Below are positions 1 to 11,007 of a stretch of 37,937 bases of DNA, piece after piece. Below the pieces are notes generated by a model, which was given only the letters and a program-made list of their open reading frames with translations, was not told the origin of the DNA and ran no database searches. How positions within the stretch are numbered: position 1 is the first letter of the stretch; the number at the start of each line of letters is the position of its first letter. Origin of the DNA: Wallemia ichthyophaga EXF-994 (lineage: Eukaryota > Basidiomycota > Wallemiomycetes > Wallemiales > Wallemiaceae); NCBI RefSeq assembly GCF_000400465.1, contig NW_008806304.1, positions 1 through 37,937 of the forward strand. Direction: 5' to 3'. A program made the position numbers and the translations under genes.

Positions 1-235
1 ATTTTCGATGATGGACGTCATTTCCTCGTAATATATAGCAAGAGAGCAGTGCGTCGCTCGCGCACGCGTCTACCGAAAGCGGAGAAAGCCGGATTGAAGG
101 TGAAGTTAATAGTGTTAAGGCGATACATGTTCGAAACTGCATCAGTCAATACTGGTATGTTTTGCTCCTGATATAGAAGAATTACCACTTTTCTTTTATC
201 GAATATATTCTATTCTTTAAGCCGACAGTAGCAAC
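1..235. other. No gene recognised at the left edge
   Basis: I see no open frame, conserved protein fragment or structured RNA here. The DNA is moderately AT-rich, with a short CG-rich patch near 50-70. It lies directly upstream of the tRNA gene and may include the end of a gene that is cut off by the window. Confidence 0.4.
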
Positions 236-340
236 GGGGCAGTAGTGTAATGGTTATCACTGAAGGCTTGCATAATCCTGTCTTTCAGGAAAAGCAACTA
301 TCTGTTTCTTTCCGATCCCGGTTCAATTCCGGGCTGCTCC
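236..340 (+). tRNA. tRNA-Ala (anticodon UGC) with a 34-nt intron
   Basis: A full cloverleaf can be drawn. The 7-bp acceptor stem pairs 236-242 with 334-340. The D arm is 245-260, the anticodon stem pairs 262-266 with 308-312, and the T stem pairs 317-321 with 329-333 around a TTCAATT loop. Anticodon TGC is at 269-271. The canonical intron position after base 37 gives an intron at 273-306, which contains GCA that can pair with the anticodon. The acceptor stem carries the G3-U70 wobble pair, the known alanine identity element, which supports the assignment. Seven T residues at 342-348 fit a Pol III terminator. Confidence 0.9.
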
Positions 341-507
341 ATTTTTTTAGTCAAGATATTGTTGTGACAAACTGTTTTTCTTTTTTGCAAAACAAATCAG
401 CGCTCCTGATTAATTTTAGTGCTTCCCGCTATTCAGCTCAACAGTTCGCAGTATCATGCTTCAACCAAAATCCAGACTCTGATGCAGTACTATAATTCAT
501 CTTAAAT

Positions 508-1928
508 CTACAAGTATAAACCAGCAGGACCATTGTCTTGCTTCTGGTAAAGAACACGCTCTCTGGCGCTGTCGAAGTCTTTCTTCGTTACTCTCATTCG
601 TCTCTCTCTCAGAGCCAGCAAACCAGCTTCAGTAGCAACGGCCTTGATATCGGCACCTGAGAGGTCATCCTTGGCCATAACATATTCTTCCAGATCGACA
701 TCTTCACTGAGGTTCATTCTCGACGTGTGTAATTTGAAAATGTGACGCTTGGTCTTGATATCGGGTAATGGGAATTCAATCTTTCTGTCAATTCTACCCG
801 GTCTAATGAGAGCAGGATCGAGAGTCTCAATCTTGTTAGTAGCCATGATAACCTTGACATCGCCTCTTGTATCGAAACCATCGAGTTGATTAAGCAATTC
901 CAACATAGTTCTCTGAATCTCTCTCTCACCACCCGACTGACTGTCGTATCTCTTTGTACCAACTGCGTCTATCTCATCGATGAAGACAATTGATGGCGAA
1001 TTCTCCTCGGCTACCTTGAACAACTCTCTGACCAACTTTGGACCATCACCTAGATACTTTTGAATCAACTCTGAGCCAACAATACGGAGGAAAGTGGCAG
1101 ATGTCTGGTGTGCAACTGCTTTAACCAGTAACGTCTTACCAGTACCAGGCTGACCATAAAGAATAACACCCTTTGGAGGTTTGATACCCATTTCTTCGTA
1201 AAGCTCAGGGTGAGTGAGAGGTAGTTCAACTGCCTCTTTGATTTCTTGTATTTGTTGATCTAAACCACCAATATCAGCGTAAGATTCTTGTGGAGCTTTG
1301 TCGAGCTTCATGACGCTAACAGTAGGGTCCTGGTCGTCTGCCAAGACACCAATGACTGCCATGTTCTTGTTGTGGAGGAGAACGGAGCAGCCAGGTTCCA
1401 ACAAGTCTTTGTCTACGAAGGATAGTATCATAACGTATTGCTCTGGACCGGTGGCAGTAGTTATGATAGCGTGCTCATCGTCGATGATTTCTTCAAGGGT
1501 ACCGATGGCTATAGGAAGACCACGTAATTCATCGAGTTTGGTACGCTCTTCTGAGTGAGGATCCTCTTCAGAAGCTGAGGGCTTAAGGATGGCCTGGTTC
1601 CTAATAAATTCTTCCTCCAACAATAAGTAATCCTTTATACGCTCCTGCTTGAGAAGACGCAATCTGCATCTTGTAGTTGGATTGACGGTTGGAAGTTTAG
1701 TAATGGCGGAAGGACCTCTCTTAGCTTTCTTGCCAGTTCTTGTAGGCACAGGTGGCTCCCAGCGCTTTTGTTGCTTGTCCTGGGAAATGAGTGGTTAGTG
1801 GGTGGTAAGCGCTGGTGATAGAGCCCACTTTATCACCGCCTTGCTGCTTCTTATTTGGTTGAGATTGTTGCTGTCCCTGTAGAGTATGAGATTCACCAGT
1901 GATAGATACCCATTTCCATTCTCACCAT
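508..1928 (-). CDS. RPT2: 26S proteasome regulatory subunit 4 homolog (AAA ATPase Rpt2)
   Basis: One of six ATPases of the 19S base that unfold substrates and open the 20S gate. Exons on the minus strand are 1928-1926, 1876-1829 and 1779-508 (introns 49 and 49 nt), giving 440 aa. Exon 1 is only the ATG codon. Splicing yields an MGQQQ N-terminus, which fits the N-myristoylation signal known for Rpt2. Visible features are the OB-fold region, Walker A GQPGTGKT (about residues 226-233), Walker B FIDEID (about 283-288), the AAA second region of homology and a C-terminal GLYL, the HbYX-type gate-opening tail. Walker A has Gln where most AAA proteins have Pro; yeast Rpt2 also departs from Pro here. 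Without the two upstream exons the protein would lack its N-terminal 27 residues. Family identity is very secure. Confidence 0.97.
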
Positions 1929-2681
1929 ATTCACTTCACAATTCTCGAAGTTTGAGTTCAAGATGAGACGCCGCCGCGTCATACACAAGGGGTACATACA
2001 AAGTTTAAACAAGAATTGTATTTATATGTATCTAGTGATAAAAGTATAATATAAAATAATTATTGTTTCTTTAGGCATCCAGCCTCATTGAGAATGTGCG
2101 GGGTGTGCTGGGTGTACTGGGTCTGCTTGATTGTGGCAATAGACTCAACCAATCAAATCCATCACCAATTCTGTGCCAATCTATAAAAGGCAATTGAGTT
2201 CGTCAGGGTCCAACAGCTCCACAGCTTTAAATTGTGAGTGACGAATTTCTGCACGACGCGGCATCCAGTGACTGAAATGAATTTTGAGCATTGATGGAGG
2301 CTGCTATGTTGGTATAATTGAACAAGTCAGCGCATGCCAATTATGTGATTCGTTAGTGATTGCGCCCTTGTCTCCGTAAGTCCGTCTACAGCTGGCGAAC
2401 GAGCAGCGAACGAACAACGAACAAGTGGGAGAAGTGCACGCTTAATGAATACGTAGATAAGTATGTCTAGACACGGGCATAAGTTTCCTTATTTAGTGTC
2501 GAGCACCCCATATTAGGTCTTCGAATCACCTAATAGGCGATGACATTCCGTGTTCCTGATGACCAGAGATAGTCACGAGGATCGTAATCGAGTTGATTGC
2601 AAATTCATAAAAGAAAAACTCTCTTCCAGCTTCCAAACAAGCGAAGCTCCCCAGTAAAAGGACAAATCGCTGCGTCATTTT
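1929..2681. promoter_or_regulatory. Divergent intergenic region between RPT2 and the next gene
   Basis: No conserved coding sequence was found in 750 bp, the longest spacer in the window apart from the right end. A TATAAA at 2182-2187, with a CCAAT sequence at about 2147, could drive the plus-strand gene. That would leave a 5' leader of roughly 450-500 nt before the ATG at 2682. Several GTGAGT- or GTAAGT-like sites (about 2235 and 2374) could be donors of untranslated introns, but I cannot fix their acceptors. Confidence 0.4.
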
Positions 2682-3480
2682 ATGAGCAACGTGTTATCTT
2701 CGAGCGGAATTACTAAAAAGATTAAAATTCCTCTTTACGGCTACACCACGATGACCATGTTCAAGTTACCTGACATCTCCCACAAAAGGGCAGATGCTGT
2801 CGTTGCGCTATCAACGCAATCCACCAATGACTTGGACAATGTTCACAGGGTGGGTTGGCGTATACCACTAAACACCCCCAGCTGACTCGATGTAGTTTTC
2901 CGAGGACAGAAGAATGTCTGCCACCGAATCGCTCCTGATGCTCTCCCCGAAAGCCAGGCCTGTTAATTCAAATACCTACGCCCCAGCAAGCCATACAGCA
3001 ACTACACCAAAAAGTATGAGTACTTCTCTCCCACAGAGCAACACTATGCGCAAGACTAGATCTTCCTCGCTCGCTGGTTCACTCCCGCCGTCCCCGCCAC
3101 TCACTCCGGCGACGCCGATCGCATTCCCGTCACCAAGAGTTGCACCTGTGCGGAGAAACAGTAGAGACAACTCACCTGCTTCTCTTAACGACGATCCACT
3201 CGACCTCTACGCAGAAAACATAGAAACGCCTTTCAAACTCGATGGGCTCGAAGAGGAGGAGGAGGAGGAAGAGGAGGTCGTAGCAGATGCCAAGCAGCAG
3301 CACGATACTTCCTTCGTATTTAATATGGATAGCTTCGCCGGTCCACACAAAAAAACTTCGAGTCAACCAAATAGCAGATCTCCGAGTAGGGGCAGACAGT
3401 CGCACCAACCACTCGCACCCGACGAGCTAGACGAAAGAGGGAGAAGCAGACACAGAAATACCTCTAGAGGCAGATCGTAG
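2682..3480 (+). CDS. Unrecognised disordered Ser/Pro-rich protein
   Basis: Two frames join precisely across a 46-nt intron (2850-2895; donor GTGGGT, branch-like CTGAC, acceptor TAG) to give 250 aa. Exon 1 ends after AGG, and exon 2 continues in phase as TTT TCC GAG into a further ATG at 2914. I recognise no domain. The N-terminal 60 residues look moderately ordered (Lys/Ile/Tyr/Met). The rest is low complexity: many SP and TP dipeptides, RRNS and RKTRS-type basic-Ser sites that could be phosphorylated, a run of nine Glu near the middle, and an Arg/Ser-rich C-terminus (SRSPSRGR, SRGRS). If the intron is not used, a 188-aa protein could start at 2914. The composition suggests a regulatory or RNA-associated protein, but no function can be claimed. 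Confidence 0.6.
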
Positions 3481-3712
3481 TAGCATTTGCTTGGTCGTAT
3501 CACTCTCATTCCTCTTTTAACGCATTTTTCCAGTTTACTCACTCTCGCATCATTTCAACATTTACCCAGATGATTATATTATGCATGCAACTCTTTTGTT
3601 GGTGTTATTGTTATGTGCTTGACAATGTGATTATGTGAAGTGAGACTATAGAACAACAAGGAGAAGGAGAAGATAAATAATGCTATCAAGTAATCGCTGA
3701 CGTGCTCATGGC

Positions 3713-6421
3713 TTACTGAGGAGTCACAGCCTCCCCAAATCCGTTGTCTGGTGGTGTCCTATATGGCATTCCGAAATAATCGGCAGTACGCATATACACA
3801 GAGTTACCCCACCAGTCCACACTAATACTGCCATTCTTGGGCAGTTGCAGTAGAAGAAAGACCAAGATGATTCCGAGAGTAGTCCCTATAAGCAGTCGTG
3901 AGTACCACTACCCACGTTATACATCGCACACACCTGCATCTAGAGCTGCTGACAATATAAAGTTGTACTTTGACCACCATGCAAAATGAGTCCTTCGCAC
4001 GAGATACTGGAATATAAACCCAATACCAATCCACGACGAATAGTTGATTCCAGTAGCAGGTGGAATATACGTTGGACCAGTCAACATTACTGGCCAATTC
4101 AAATTTCTCAACCAAGACCTTGGCTTGTGCTTGACATAGAAATACACAGGAATAGGCAACACTGCACCTACAATTAACGCATAAACCTGGTAGTGGTAAA
4201 TCCTGCCATGACCAAAAAATCGATCAGGACCAACAATGCCCCAAATAACGGAAGAAGTATAGTAAACTCTATTTTGGGGACAGGTGAAGTTTGCGGATTG
4301 TCTTACACTGCACATATCATTCACCGAGCTGAACATCCAGTCGCGGATGCCAATCTGAATTAGTGCTGAAATAATTGTAGCTGTGACTTGAACTGCGAAT
4401 GTAGCTCGCGGAGGAACTTTGATATAATGTCCCAGCTTCGCATCTTGAATGAACGAAAGACCCTCGGACATGGTCTGGATCGAATAACACTTGAATATCA
4501 TATTCGCTATTGGCTTGCCAGGGAACAAATACCCTGGAATAACTTCACTGATCAGGTTGATGGGTATTTCCTGTCCTGTCATTGCGAATATGTATGATGC
4601 CGGCAATATATACACCAGTGGTACCAGCAGCGCAACAAACACACCCCAAACAGGTATCTGTGCGTCGAAGCCTGTGACTGCAGCAATTGATAACGCTAAG
4701 AACACCACCATGTAACTCAGATACCACCAGTGAGGTACATCCGGATAGCGCCTCATTAGCTTCGCGTGTATGTCATCTTCCTCAAATTTGAAATTGCGCA
4801 TGCCATACCATATCGCTTTACCATGGTAGAGAATGGTATGGACAAGAACAGCAGTCGCTACTGCATACCCCAACAAGTATACCATGGAGTATGTCGCAGA
4901 GATGTACAGCGGGCTGTAAGCCTCATACGCTGTCTGATTGAATTCACTATTCTCAGACAGTATCCGCGATATATTGTATGAGTTTCCGTATTTATCGTAA
5001 GGTGATGAGTCTGAGATGGGTAAATAATTGAAAAATTTGGCATTTGTGTAGTAGAGGATGGGTACGACCAACCAATACAAGGCAAAGAACCCGATAGCTA
5101 CATTGCACTCAGCCCACCACGGCATAACCAAAGGTGAGCCAATGTATGTGATTTGCGACCAATCGAAAGTCATTCCACCCATACCCAGTCCTGTAAAAAC
5201 ACCAAAGAGTTGGTTAACAGTCGGCGAGCGTGGCCAGATCCAGCATATCCAGCTGAACCAACTCAGTGCTTTAAACAGGAATCCAGGAACAAAGTACCAG
5301 ATAACAGATGAGACACCAACGATGATAAAGAATTTAAATCTTGACATTGATCCATCATTCTCATCATCTTCAGCGTGTAGGGTGTTAAGGAGTGTGCATA
5401 CCACTAAGCATTGGGGCCAGAGCAGATAAGCCGGCCAAACCTATTAAAGAAAGTCAGAGATACTTATGCGTTGAAAACCCATACTCACAACAAATCGCCG
5501 ACAAAATCCCGCCAATCCAAATCCAATACATTGTGAGCTGATAAATAAGAGAATGTCAAATCCAGTGCCAAGCTTGTAGCCATAAAACATTTCGGTGACG
5601 ACAGTAACATTCATAGCATACGCAGGGCTAACACTGACGTTTGCCATGATGGTGATAAGCGTGTGTTCCTTAATGTTAAAGGGACCTGGATTTAGCGTGA
5701 AAGTTTTGCCGCCGAGCCATGCAGGCAGGGTATATAGATCCATCGGGAGAATATAAGCTAGGAATTTACCAGCCGGATAGGTTATAAGCTGGAGAACGAT
5801 TGGAGTAATTGTAGGAGCAGGTAGTCTAAAGTTAAAGACAGTGTTTACTGCAGCAGCCAGCGCGCTGAAAAAGCCACCAACGACCCAGACTCTGAGAGTC
5901 AATGTTGGTATATCAGGATCGTCGGTGTTTGATACTGAAGCCCTCACTTCTGGATAAGGACTGTCTTCTTCGTACTCCAATTCGAGCTTATCAAGAGACT
6001 GAGTTGGCGGGAACTGATGTGTGGATGTCGAAGCCTGATAAAGATCATCACTGTCAATATTCGACCATCTCTTCACTCTTTGAGCTGGAAAGACGGGATC
6101 TGCAGAAGGCGGACGCAATATGTCGTCGTGTGGATTCAAATACTTCTCATCAAAGTTACTCAGCGGAGGCTGGTTGATTGAACTAGATTCCGAGGGCGGG
6201 AGCTCTCCTCTGTTTCCATCCGCTGTCGACGGTGGACCGAAAGCGAAGACATCGGCGTCTGAAGACTCGTCGTCGTCGTCATCATCCATATAGCTATCAT
6301 TCTCGTAGACATCCTCGGGTAAATCCCCGCCGTCATGACTCGAAGATCTTATCGATCGCGGTATATTACTGTTCAGGCTGCTAGAAGATCGCGCTGTGAA
6401 GGGACGTCGCCTCGTGGACAT
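3713..6421 (-). CDS. Oligopeptide transporter, OPT family
   Basis: Predicted proton-coupled importer of small peptides (or glutathione-like substrates) in the plasma membrane. Exons are 6421-5489, 5440-3934 and 3885-3713 (two 48-nt introns), giving 870 aa, the usual size for fungal OPTs. The first 160 residues are a disordered, acidic, Ser-rich cytosolic tail (a run of Asp near residue 45). They are followed by about 12-14 hydrophobic segments. Both OPT signature motifs are present: NPGPFNIKEH in the first third and KVPPRATF in the second half. The last exon restores the final transmembrane helix and a tail containing DWWGNSV and TPPDNGFGEA. Without that exon the frame stops within the intron after the LDAG residues. 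Substrate specificity cannot be read from sequence. Confidence 0.95.
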
Positions 6422-6495
6422 ATCTCGACGTTGCGGTTTGAGGAACCACTGGAATTTGACGGCAGATGTTGTAAAATAATATAAAATTGCAACAT

Positions 6496-6897
6496 CTATA
6501 ACAAATTATTACATATGTGAAGCATTGCGACAACTTTCGCCCTGCTTATCTCGTCCTTGTTGCTCAAACCAAGTCCAACGACGCAAGTTGAGAATGGCAG
6601 CGGGGAACTTGATTTACTTCCTTTAAGAAGTAGCGTGGCGATGGCGTTGGAAAGCAGCTGCTCCTGGTTCGTGAATTGTCCAAGTAGATTGAGTAGGTTG
6701 CTGTGCACTGACGGTTCGTAGTAGATCCCATCTATCAGATCCGTAACATCTTCCTTGTCTTGTATATCAACCTGCACGAGCGAGCTTATTCTGCCAATCT
6801 CCGTCAATATCACCATCACTCGATCTTGGTAGATCTCCAAACTGGCTTCGAATGGCCCCTGTTGAATGGTCTTGGTTGATGGAAATGCATTAGACAT
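6496..6897 (-). CDS. Proteasome assembly chaperone 3-like protein (PSMG3/Pba3)
   Basis: A small single-exon protein of 133 aa. The alternating beta pattern VMVILTEIGRISSLVQVDI, a central LLGQ, and a hydrophobic C-terminal strand-helix ending in AMLHICNNLL follow the layout of PSMG3/Pba3 (human: a VVVT-G-TLV strand, VLLGQ, and a VIRVCQ end). In that family Pba3 and Pba4 form a dimer that helps build the 20S alpha ring in the cytoplasm. It sits 74 bp upstream of the OPT gene on the same strand and lies between two proteasomal ATPase genes. Overall similarity in this family is low, so the call rests on pattern and length. A DUF-type orphan is the alternative. Confidence 0.7.
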   Translation of the reverse strand: MSNAFPSTKTIQQGPFEASLEIYQDRVMVILTEIGRISSLVQVDIQDKEDVTDLIDGIYYEPSVHSNLLNLLGQFTNQEQLLSNAIATLLLKGSKSSSPLPFSTCVVGLGLSNKDEISRAKVVAMLHICNNLL

Positions 6898-7223
6898 GTT
6901 TTGTAGCCTGTTATAGCCTTCTGTTGACTGATACTTGCGAACCCAAGATTGAGCTCATCACGAGACGTGTTATCATCATTATCACTCGAATTTACTTTCC
7001 TATTATTTCCGCAGATTATTTAATATAACCACTTTAGTAAGACCACCGCATGCGCGTATGAGTAATTTGAGTCAAATTTTCACACCACCTTCTAAATACG
7101 GAAACAGATTAAAATTCACTTTAATTTCAAGATGCTTCTTCAACTTAGTCTTTTAGTTAATCTCTAAATCTACTCCCTTATTTTGCTTTGAAAGTAAATT
7201 GAGCAGGTCTCAAACAACATAAT
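6898..7223. promoter_or_regulatory. Divergent promoter region, PSMG3-like / GH5
   Basis: The 326 bp between the two start codons has no coding signal. It is AT-rich toward the GH5 gene. No clear TATA box or well-known binding site stands out. The short stretch CATGCGCGTATG near 7050 is the only CG-rich island. Confidence 0.4.
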
Positions 7224-9284
7224 ATGCTTTTTCGTTCATTTATTATTGCAACTTTAGCTAGTCTTTCAATAGCGGTTCCAACACCACGCCAACAAGATCT
7301 TGTTGATCAACACTTCAAGAACAAAGTACAAGAGCAAAATCACTTGGAAAGTCGAGACGACTGTACTATTTACGAACCTTACTGGACAGGCGTTGAATGG
7401 ACACAGTTCGACGAATTTGATCCAGCCTTGGCTGAAATTTTCAGATACCGTCAGCAACAATCAGTCAATTTAGGTTCATGGTAAGTGTCTTGCATTGCAT
7501 TCGGCAAATCACCTAACCAATCTATCAGGTTTCTCGCTGAAAAGTGGATGGTACCCTCCTTATTCAGATGTGCAGCTGGTCTGCAAGCATCTGAATTAGA
7601 CATTGCTAGAGGTTGGAATGGAATGCAAAATGCTCGCCAGATACTCGAAAGACATTGGGATACGTTTATTACCGAAGATGACTTTAGATGGTTGTCTGAA
7701 ATTGGTATTAATACCGTTAGAATTCCCATCGGTGGGTCTTTTTTTTCATTCAGGCGATCCTTCCACTCACATACATCAGGATACTGGGGTGTCAGCAATC
7801 AATTCCTTTGGGGTACAGACTTTGACGGACTCGGAGAAGTTTATGGTGGACAATGGGCAAGAATCAGAAGAGCTGTTCATTGGGCTTCTATCTATAACAT
7901 TGGTGTACTCATCGATCTTCACGGTGCACCAGGATCCGCAAACGGTCAACACATTTCCGGTACCTCAAGTGACAGAGTCGGTTTATTCGTAGATGAATTC
8001 AATCTGCAAAAAACTCAAGATGTTTTGGTATATTTAACAGAGCAATTCACCTGGGTTAATAACATTGTCGGTATTCAGATTCTCAACGAACCTGAATACG
8101 GCACAGACTGGCTTGAAGCATATTATGATAGATGGTTGGGTGCGATGAGAGCAGTGCCGGGTGCTGAAGACCTGCCTCTCTACATTCACGATGCATTCGA
8201 TCTCGGCAGATACGCTGGCTACATCGCAGGAAGAAGTGACTTCGTAGTAGAGGACCACCACTCTTACTTTGTTTACACGGACGAAGACGCCAACACTCCT
8301 GCATGGTTACACGCACAGCACGTCTTAGGACCTGTTCGATTGGGCTTGGAAAAGGAATCTACTGTCGCCAGACGCAACTTGATTATTGGTGAATGGTCTT
8401 GTGCGCTTACTGCTGCTTCGCTGGCCAATGCAGAGGATCCTGCCAACTCTCGCTGGTGGTTCTGTTCAAACGAAGAATCAGTCTATAGAAATGTCAGCGC
8501 TGGTTGGCACTTCTGGTCTTACAGGACTGAGGACTGTGACGTGAATCCTAACTGGTGTTTCCTCAGATCAGTTGGTAACGCCTTACCTGCAACTTTCTCT
8601 GCATTCGGGCCTGACAGACCACCACACATCAATCAACAAGAAACAGAATCCATCGAATCATTGCAACTGCCTTACATCGACTCTATTCTCGGAGACTTGT
8701 CAGGAGCATTTACCTCTTGGTTCGGTTTAGGTGCAGCTCCACCTGGTGTTTACCGTCGTGACAGACCCGAGAATCACGGAAATGGATACGGTCACGATGA
8801 TGGCGACCACTTCGATGCATGGTACAAACACAACGGAGGTGTATGGCAGACTGAAGAGACTCAATTTGAAGACTACAATGCGACAAAGTCATCTGATGAA
8901 GTTGATAGTGAAAATGCACGCCAAGCAATCAATAACGGTGCCTCACAAGTAAAGCCAATGTTGAACAACTTGCTCGATCCAAGTTCATTTATCGCATCGC
9001 TTCAGTCAGCAACGGCAAATCCATATTCCGCAACAAGCTACGATCCAGCTACCATGTCCGAAGCCGCTGCTAGAGTTAGAGGATACAGTGACGGATTCGG
9101 CTTAGCGAGGAAGTTTGCAGCATTCAACTTGTCGAAGGTTGGATTTACTGGGCAATGGATCAATACAAACGTCGGTCGTTTACTTGAGAATGACGATTTG
9201 ATGCAAGAGAACATTCAAACATACGCTGATCACTTTGGACGTGGTCTGCAGGACGCTGAGTCGAGAGTACTTGAAATGTTTTAA
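7224..9284 (+). CDS. Secreted glycoside hydrolase family 5 glucanase (exo-beta-1,3-glucanase type)
   Basis: Likely hydrolyses beta-1,3-glucan in the cell wall. Exons are 7224-7480, 7529-7731 and 7780-9284, giving 654 aa. The N-terminus is a clear signal peptide (about 18 residues, ending near SIAVP). Barrel motifs in order are GINTVRIPIGYWG, LIDLHGAPGS, ILNEPEYG (acid/base Glu257), EDHHSYFVY and IIGEWSC (nucleophile Glu358). These follow the GH5 exoglucanase pattern. The second intron (7732-7779, 48 nt, donor GTGGGT) has no stop in frame; removing it restores RIPIG-YWGV. About 200 residues follow the catalytic domain, with a His/Asp/Gly-rich patch (NGYGHDDGDHF) and a helical tail that I cannot assign. 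Substrate is inferred from the motif pattern; endo-acting GH5 members remain possible. Confidence 0.92.
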
Positions 9285-9375
9285 CTTAATTGGATTAGAT
9301 TTTTGCTTTTAACTGAAAAATGCTTTTATTTATTTTTGTAACCACATTCATACACAAGACATTCTTTTGAACGTA

Positions 9376-10795
9376 ATGTCATCATCGTTTGATAAGATTT
9401 CTAAGTTATTTTCAGATATTCTGTTCACGAAGAAGGGGTTGCTGCTGGCCAGTGTTGGAGTTATCGCGCTCGAGGTACTCCTCACGCATTTCATCATTCA
9501 ATTTGTGCCGTATACTGAGATTGATTGGAAGGCGTACATGCAACAGGCGAAAATGTTCAAAGAGGGCAAAATCACTCAATACGACCAAATTGAAGGCGAT
9601 ACTGGTCCACTAGTATATCCAGCACTACATCTCTACGCCTACACGGCACTGTCTCATGTCACGAATGCTGGTACTAATATCAAGTATGCGCAGGCAATAT
9701 TCCAAGGTATCTATATCTTCACAATGACGATAGTAATAGCCATCTACAACAAGACTGAAGCAGTGAGACTATCATCATTTGATTGATCCTAGGCTAATCA
9801 GCTGCTTCCAAATAGGTACCCCCTTACATTCTACCACTGCTAGCCTTGTCGAAACGCTTACACAGCATATACGTTCTCAGGCTGTTCAACGATTGCGTAG
9901 GGATAGGCATATTCTACGTCTCTCTGTTGGATTTGATGAAGAGGCGGCATTTCCGATCAGCCGTGCTCTTCTCCTTGGCAGTCGGTGTGAAGATGAATGT
10001 TCTGCTCTTCTTACCTGCGTATGCTGTCGTATACGTTCTACAAGGGGGATTATACGAAAGCGTAAAGCTTGGTGTGAGTATGATTTCAATACAAATCCTA
10101 ATAGCACGGCCGTTCCTGCGAACCGATGGCATAGCTTACTTGAGTCGGGCATTTAATCTCTCGCGACAATTCTTGTTCAAGTGGACAGTCAATTGGAGGT
10201 TTATTGGTGAAGATGTATTCCTCAGTAGGGAGTTCTCAAATGCTTTGCTAGCCATACACATCACACTCCTAGCTTTGTTTGCTTGGTTCAAGTGGCTGCC
10301 GAGGGATGATGCCGGCTCGTTTGACATCGTTCGACACACATTCAAGCACCCCTCGAGACGACCACTATCAAGTCCCTTGTCAGCGAAAGGTAGCTTCCAA
10401 CGATAATCAATTTACAGCTAACACAAGATGACAGAGATAGCGCGGATTGTCTTTACGTGCAATTTGATTGGTGTTGTTTGTGCGAGGTCATTGCACTACC
10501 AATTCTATTCGTGGGTGTTTTCTTGTCTTACTTCCCAACAAGTGCCCAAGCTCACTCAAATTTCATCACAGATGGTACGCACACCAGATACCTTTCTTAT
10601 CATACACGACACGCTACCCATTGATAATCAAGTGAGTACTGCTCTGCGTAGATGAGGTTTTCCAACAAACACCAAAGGATCGCACTGTGCGTTGCAATTG
10701 AGTATGCGTGGAATGTGTTTCCGTCTACCGACCTCAGCAGCGGAGTTCTGCTAGCTGCTAACTCTCTATTACTGCTCGGACAAGCATATGCATGA
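9376..10795 (+). CDS. ALG3: Dolichyl-P-Man:Man5GlcNAc2-PP-dolichol alpha-1,3-mannosyltransferase
   Basis: ER membrane enzyme that adds the first dolichol-phosphate-mannose-derived mannose to the N-glycan precursor in the lumen. Five exons (9376-9762, 9816-10389, 10435-10510, 10572-10631, 10678-10795) give 404 aa. Motifs in order are [10 protein letters not shown], the [10 protein letters not shown] loop, [66 protein letters not shown] and, in the last exon, the conserved [10 protein letters not shown]. Each splice junction restores one of these blocks in phase. The last two introns (61 and 46 nt) have weak branch sites. The start is the ATG at 9376; a TTG codon three codons upstream is not a plausible start. 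Polytopic throughout. Only 91 bp separate it from the GH5 stop codon. Confidence 0.95.
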
Positions 10796-11007
10796 AATTG
10801 TAGAAAACGGGAAATGTAAAAACAATGTATAGATGTGTGTATAATTTCCAAATCTGGCCGGATGGGGATACGGGGGATGAACGGGTGAAAGAGATACAGC
10901 AACTTCATCAGCGCTAGAAGACGCTGCATTATCTATTAAAAGATATGAAGAATGACAAGTCGAAATTCTCAGCTTACGCGTCATCATCAGCTTGATAGCA
11001 AACCATC

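Noticed and set aside
250-495. An 81-residue open frame across the tRNA and its flank
   Set aside because: It starts inside a well-formed tRNA-Ala gene and has no protein-like composition, so it is a chance frame.
1910-1913. ATGG at 1913-1910 as first exon of RPT2
   Set aside because: Joining it to 1876 shifts the frame to a stop within a few codons. The ATG at 1928 with a GTGAGA donor restores MGQQQ in phase.
1967-1980. Near-palindrome of CG-rich sequence (GACGCCGCCGCGTC) upstream of RPT2
   Set aside because: It is not a perfect inverted repeat and I know of no matching regulator site, so it is not called.
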